From Nitrospinota bacterium (GTDB lineage Bacteria > Nitrospinota > Nitrospinia > UBA9942): DNA of 9,230 bases. The stretch spans positions 1 through 9,230 of the forward strand of contig JACRGN010000028.1 in assembly GCA_016234205.1 (NCBI GenBank). The letters run 5' to 3'. The notes below the pieces were generated by a model that was given only the letters and a program-made list of their open reading frames with translations, ran no database searches and was not told the origin of the DNA. Below, one piece after another: positions 6,334-9,230 of the stretch (positions within the stretch are counted from its first letter, which is position 1; each line of letters opens with the position of its first letter). The translations under genes were made by a program, and so were the position numbers.

Positions 6334-8100
6334 TCAAATAACCTTTGAAACCCTTGATACAAAGCTCTTTATCCATTGGGCTGCCAGGATTATACTCTTA
6401 AGATGCCCCTCTAAGTCTTCGCCCAGACCTTTTATCAACTCTAACTTTCTAAGGAGAAGCTCTGCATCACCTATAATAATAGTTAAAGGATTATTAATCT
6501 CATTTCTCAAGTCTATGATTGCCTGTCTCAAAAGGTCTTCCCTCTTTTCTACAGCGGCAGCCCCTTCTACCGACGTTTCTTTTTTACCCGTAAATATCGT
6601 ATCAAAAATCTTCGGACTTACAATTTCTCTGCCTTTAACCTTTTTAGGAATGGAAAAGGTAAAGGTGCTCCCCTTCCCAAATTCACTTTCAACCCATATA
6701 CTCCCCCCATGCACCTCTACAAAGTATTTTGAAATAGAGAGCCCCAATCCCACACCCCCGAATTCCCGGGTCAATGAACTGTCTAATTGGCGAAACCTGT
6801 CAAATATGATTTCATAATCCTCTTTTTTAATCCCTATCCCGGTATCCGAGACAGCTACATGAATTTCATCACCCTTCTCCTCACTGGTAATAGTAATTTC
6901 CCCTCCCCTATGAGTATATTTAATTGCATTATTTAACAAATTCCATAATACCTGTGCAATCCTCTTTTGGTCTATCTCGGCAGTAGAACTTTCCTCCTCT
7001 AAGTTTAATATTAAATCCAGTCCCTTCTCCATAATATCAGGCTTAAATAATGCCACAACCTCTTTAATAATCAGATTGATATTGTATTCTGATATTTCAA
7101 GCCCAACCCTTCCCGACTCTATCTGTGCCACATCAAGGAGGTCACCTATTAGCTGTTCAAGCCTTTCGCCCTGTGACCAGATAATTTTTATAAATTCCAT
7201 AGCCTCTTTAGGAATATCTTTCATATCAAAAAGGAGTTTTGTAAAACCGAGTATAGAGGTCATCGGTGTCCTTAACTCGTGACTCACCGTAGCGAGAAAT
7301 TCAGTCTTTAAGCGGTTTGCCGATTCTGCCTCTTTTGTCTTCTTTTTAAGTTCGGCAGTCTTTTCCTCAACCTTTTTCTCAAGGTCTCTCTTAAATTCCA
7401 TAAGCTCGCTGTGCAGCCTTGCCTTTATAATCAGGTGTCCGACAACATGAGAAAGTGTTAAGAATATCTCCTCCTGCTCCAGCTTGATTGCACCTGCTTC
7501 CGGGTGACTCAGATTTATTACACCGAGCAGTTCTTCCTTTGAAAATAATGGGAGGCAGAAGATAGTGCCGATTTTTACATGGCTTGGCAGCTCCTTGAAC
7601 CTCTCATCCTTTTTAACATCAGGTATAAATATAGGTTTTTGTGTTACTGCCACTGTCCCTGCAATCCCTTCACCCACTTTAATTTTTTTTCCTGCCTTTT
7701 TTCCATTAATCATATCTCCCCAACCCGATACAGCCCTGAGTTCAAGATACTCCCCCCTCTCGTCAAGAAGCATAATAGAGCAATTCTCAAAATCAAGCTC
7801 CTCTTTAAACGCCCTGACGGCTATCCCGCACACCTCATCTACCGTCTTGACCGATACTGATAGTTCACCAATCTTTCTAATTGTTGAGAGGCTCTTTAAT
7901 CCCTTTTCAAACAGCTCAAGTGTCTCCCTCAGCCCATTACGGTATATCACCCTTTCATTACAAATCCCTTCGTATGCCTCAAGCAGTCTGTTTACTACAG
8001 AGGCAGTCTCCCTATCGCCTTCAGAAAGCGAGGATACATCCGCCCTTGCCTTATCTTCACCTGACAATATCATTTCAATGGCTTCTTTAATAGTAACCAT
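6334..8100 (-). CDS. Soluble GAF sensor histidine kinase with extra C-terminal DHp-like segment
   Basis: A 588-residue kinase with no membrane segments, so cytoplasmic. Order: helical N-terminus (1-80); GAF sensor domain (about 83-228, with VGEGIAGTV at 142-150); coiled coil (228-262); HisKA domain with acceptor His274 in SHELRTPM; HATPase domain (about 374-486) with the N box NLLNNA (387-392), G1 box DTGIGI (419-424), F box FDRF (433-436) and G2 box GGVGLGLS (448-455). All catalytic motifs are intact, so it should autophosphorylate. After a linker (487-518) comes a 70-residue tail in which RNEINNPLTIIIGDAELLL (532-550) resembles a second DHp helix, but the expected His is Asn533. No second ATPase domain follows. 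The gene starts one base after the HDOD gene stops and lacks its own Shine-Dalgarno, so translation is probably coupled. No response regulator is visible nearby. The GAF ligand is unknown. Confidence 0.93.
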   Translation of the reverse strand: MVTIKEAIEMILSGEDKARADVSSLSEGDRETASVVNRLLEAYEGICNERVIYRNGLRETLELFEKGLKSLSTIRKIGELSVSVKTVDEVCGIAVRAFKEELDFENCSIMLLDERGEYLELRAVSGWGDMINGKKAGKKIKVGEGIAGTVAVTQKPIFIPDVKKDERFKELPSHVKIGTIFCLPLFSKEELLGVINLSHPEAGAIKLEQEEIFLTLSHVVGHLIIKARLHSELMEFKRDLEKKVEEKTAELKKKTKEAESANRLKTEFLATVSHELRTPMTSILGFTKLLFDMKDIPKEAMEFIKIIWSQGERLEQLIGDLLDVAQIESGRVGLEISEYNINLIIKEVVALFKPDIMEKGLDLILNLEEESSTAEIDQKRIAQVLWNLLNNAIKYTHRGGEITITSEEKGDEIHVAVSDTGIGIKKEDYEIIFDRFRQLDSSLTREFGGVGLGLSISKYFVEVHGGSIWVESEFGKGSTFTFSIPKKVKGREIVSPKIFDTIFTGKKETSVEGAAAVEKREDLLRQAIIDLRNEINNPLTIIIGDAELLLRKLELIKGLGEDLEGHLKSIILAAQWIKSFVSRVSKVI

Positions 8101-8101
8101 G

Positions 8102-8959
8102 TTAAGCTATATCGCTTAGGATATTTTCAATACTCTCTTTTTTGGACTGGACAAATGAAACTAATCCTGCAATATCCGTCTCTTTTAAATGAAGGGCTTT
8201 TAAAACCCTTTCATCAACACTCGGCGTAAAATTATCCCCTCCAAACCCAATCTTTTCTTTTTTAACAATATAATTGGCAAGATATACTGCAGAAGTGAGT
8301 TCACTGTTTGTAAATGACGACCACGGTGTCTTATGGTATCGGACAGATTGAATGATCTCATTAGGCAGCTGCCATTTTTCACATAGCCATTCTCCTGCAT
8401 TGATATGGGTAATTCCAAATATTATATCTTCAGCAAAACATATAGAGCAGCTTTTTTCCCGTGCCATATCAATTGCCGCCTTGTATTGTTCATGGAATAT
8501 GTTAATCAGGATAAGTTTTCCGATATCATGAAGCAATCCGCCCATAAATGCCGCCTCAGGCTTGACTACAGATGTCCTCTTTCCAATCTCCTCTGAAACA
8601 AGTGCAGTTGCAAAAGAGTGAATCCAGAGTGCCTTTAAATCTATACCGCTCCCCTTCCCCTCCTCGGAAAAATGAGAAAAGACTGATGTCCCGATAGCAA
8701 TATTTTTGACTGCCGTAAATCCAAGCATTGCTATGGCATGTGGAATTGAGATAATCTTCTGGCTAAGCCCATAATATGCGGAATTGGCAATACTCAAGAC
8801 CTTTGAGGCAATTGCCTGGTCAGCCGACACAATCTCACCCAATTGCCTTGCCGATGTTTTCTCATCCCTTAACAGCGTCATTATCTTACTGAGAATAATC
8901 GGAATAGTGGGGAGTCTCTTTGCACTCTGTATCAGTCTTCTTAATTCACCCTGTTCCAT
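8102..8959 (-). CDS. HDOD domain signalling protein
   Basis: A 285-residue cytoplasmic protein made almost entirely of an HDOD domain, an HD-superfamily output module common in bacterial signal transduction. LPTIPIILSKIMTLL (16-30) is the typical opening. SADQAIASKVLSIANSAYYG (45-64) and IPHAIAMLGF (72-81) are the conserved helices of the family. GLLHDIGKL (141-149) keeps the HD pair (H144, D145), with further His at 114, 185 and 209. Many HDOD proteins keep these without demonstrated hydrolase activity, so an enzymatic role is not assumed. The ATG at 8959 is the only usual start: the frame closes 45 bases upstream, and the leader consists mostly of AAATTTG repeats with no Shine-Dalgarno. It is followed one base later by the histidine kinase and preceded by a degenerate GGDEF gene, all on one strand, suggesting one signalling operon. 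Confidence 0.9.
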   Translation of the reverse strand: MEQGELRRLIQSAKRLPTIPIILSKIMTLLRDEKTSARQLGEIVSADQAIASKVLSIANSAYYGLSQKIISIPHAIAMLGFTAVKNIAIGTSVFSHFSEEGKGSGIDLKALWIHSFATALVSEEIGKRTSVVKPEAAFMGGLLHDIGKLILINIFHEQYKAAIDMAREKSCSICFAEDIIFGITHINAGEWLCEKWQLPNEIIQSVRYHKTPWSSFTNSELTSAVYLANYIVKKEKIGFGGDNFTPSVDERVLKALHLKETDIAGLVSFVQSKKESIENILSDIA

Positions 8960-8967
8960 AGAATAAA

Positions 8968-9001
8968 AAATTTGAAATTTGAAATTTGAAATTTGAAATT
9001 T
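8968..9001. repeat. Tandem repeat of AAATTTG, about five copies
   Basis: The 7-base unit AAATTTG occurs four times exactly (8968-8995), with a further partial AAATTT. It fills most of the 45 bases between the GGDEF-like gene and the HDOD gene. Each unit contains the palindrome AAATTT. It is a slippage-prone simple repeat that sits just before the HDOD start codon, where a ribosome-binding site would normally be. Confidence 0.85.
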
Positions 9002-9004
9002 TTA

Positions 9005-9229
9005 TCATAGTCCTTCCTGTACCTTTTCAAGGAGGGTCTCCCATGTATCAGCATCGTCAGGAAGTGTTGCCCTCCCAAACTTGATGGAAATTGTTGCTGC
9101 CCCTATCTCAGCAGATAAAAATTTATGACTGCCTATAATATCAACCACCTTTTTTTCAACTACCTTTGAACCCTCTTTTCCAGTAGTGGGCAGTATAAGC
9201 AATAGCTTTGAGGGTCCAAATCTTAAGAC
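9005..9229 (-). CDS. C-terminal end of a protein with a degenerate GGDEF domain (5' end outside window)
   Basis: The frame is open to the window edge, so only the last 74 codons are visible. LRFGPSKLLLILPTT lines up with the core of diguanylate cyclase domains, where the sequence is typically 'RYGGDEFxxLLP', and SIKFGRATLPDDADTWETLL lines up with the following 'SIGVAxxPxDAxxxxELL'. The spacing between the two motifs is short but family-like. The catalytic GGDEF signature is replaced by GPSKL, so cyclic-di-GMP synthesis is not expected; the domain may act as a binding or protein-contact module. The usual terminal 'AD.A.Y.AK' ending is also missing, since the protein stops at EKVQEGL. It lies 45 bases before the HDOD gene on the same strand. 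The TTG at 9202 is internal, not a start. Domain assignment rests on a short stretch and is moderately sure. Confidence 0.6.
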   Translation of the reverse strand, partial: VLRFGPSKLLLILPTTGKEGSKVVEKKVVDIIGSHKFLSAEIGAATISIKFGRATLPDDADTWETLLEKVQEGL

Positions 9230-9230
9230 A

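Noticed and set aside
6320..6817. Plus-strand open frame of 165 codons
   Set aside because: It is antisense to the ATPase domain and tail of the histidine kinase, which has clear motifs in its own frame. The peptide has no recognisable domain and is Ser/Pro/Leu-rich, as expected of an antisense shadow.
7565..8119. Plus-strand open frame of 184 codons
   Set aside because: It is antisense to the GAF and N-terminal part of the kinase. The composition is typical of a shadow frame, with no start signal and no family features.
8968..9001. CRISPR-like array
   Set aside because: The repeat unit is only 7 bases with no spacers, so it is a simple tandem repeat.
9005..9202. Small complete 65-residue gene starting at TTG 9202
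   Set aside because: The frame continues to the window edge with residues that fit the GGDEF-like core, so this is the end of a longer gene, not a small one.

Overview
This AT-rich bacterial window carries seven genes and intergenic repeats. I see no tRNA, rRNA, CRISPR array or transposase. The taxon is uncertain. Soluble GAF-histidine kinase, HDOD and GGDEF-type genes in one run, a large AsmA/YhdP-like envelope protein, a DUF3108 protein and dispersed palindromic repeats of the 'ATTCCCGC...GCGGGAAT' kind suggest an uncultured Gram-negative lineage near Nitrospirota or the former Deltaproteobacteria. This is inference from gene style, not from a marker gene.

Left edge (1-842, + strand): the 3' end of a MotA/TolQ/ExbB-type membrane protein that looks ZorA-like but has a very short tail. 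It is followed by a hotdog-fold acyl-CoA thioesterase (YbgC/FcbC type) with its own extended -10 promoter and almost no leader. The thioesterase stop codon overlaps that of a convergent gene.

Middle (835-6155, - strand, read right to left): a 1194-residue AsmA/YhdP-like protein anchored in the inner membrane, then a 275-base gap holding a mosaic of nested hairpins and a good promoter. After that come a PmtA-like phospholipid N-methyltransferase and an exported DUF3108 protein. All three could act on the cell envelope and its phospholipids.

Right (6334-9229, - strand): a signalling run of three genes. In order of transcription these are the end of a protein with a degenerate GGDEF domain, an HDOD protein and a soluble GAF sensor histidine kinase. 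The last two are separated by one base and are almost certainly co-expressed. The kinase has an extra C-terminal segment that resembles a second DHp domain whose phospho-accepting His is Asn. The GGDEF-like remnant has lost its catalytic signature. The run is therefore rich in apparently non-catalytic signalling modules. I found no clearly new multi-gene system. The ZorA-like fragment, the pseudo-DHp kinase and the degenerate GGDEF domain deserve the closest look.
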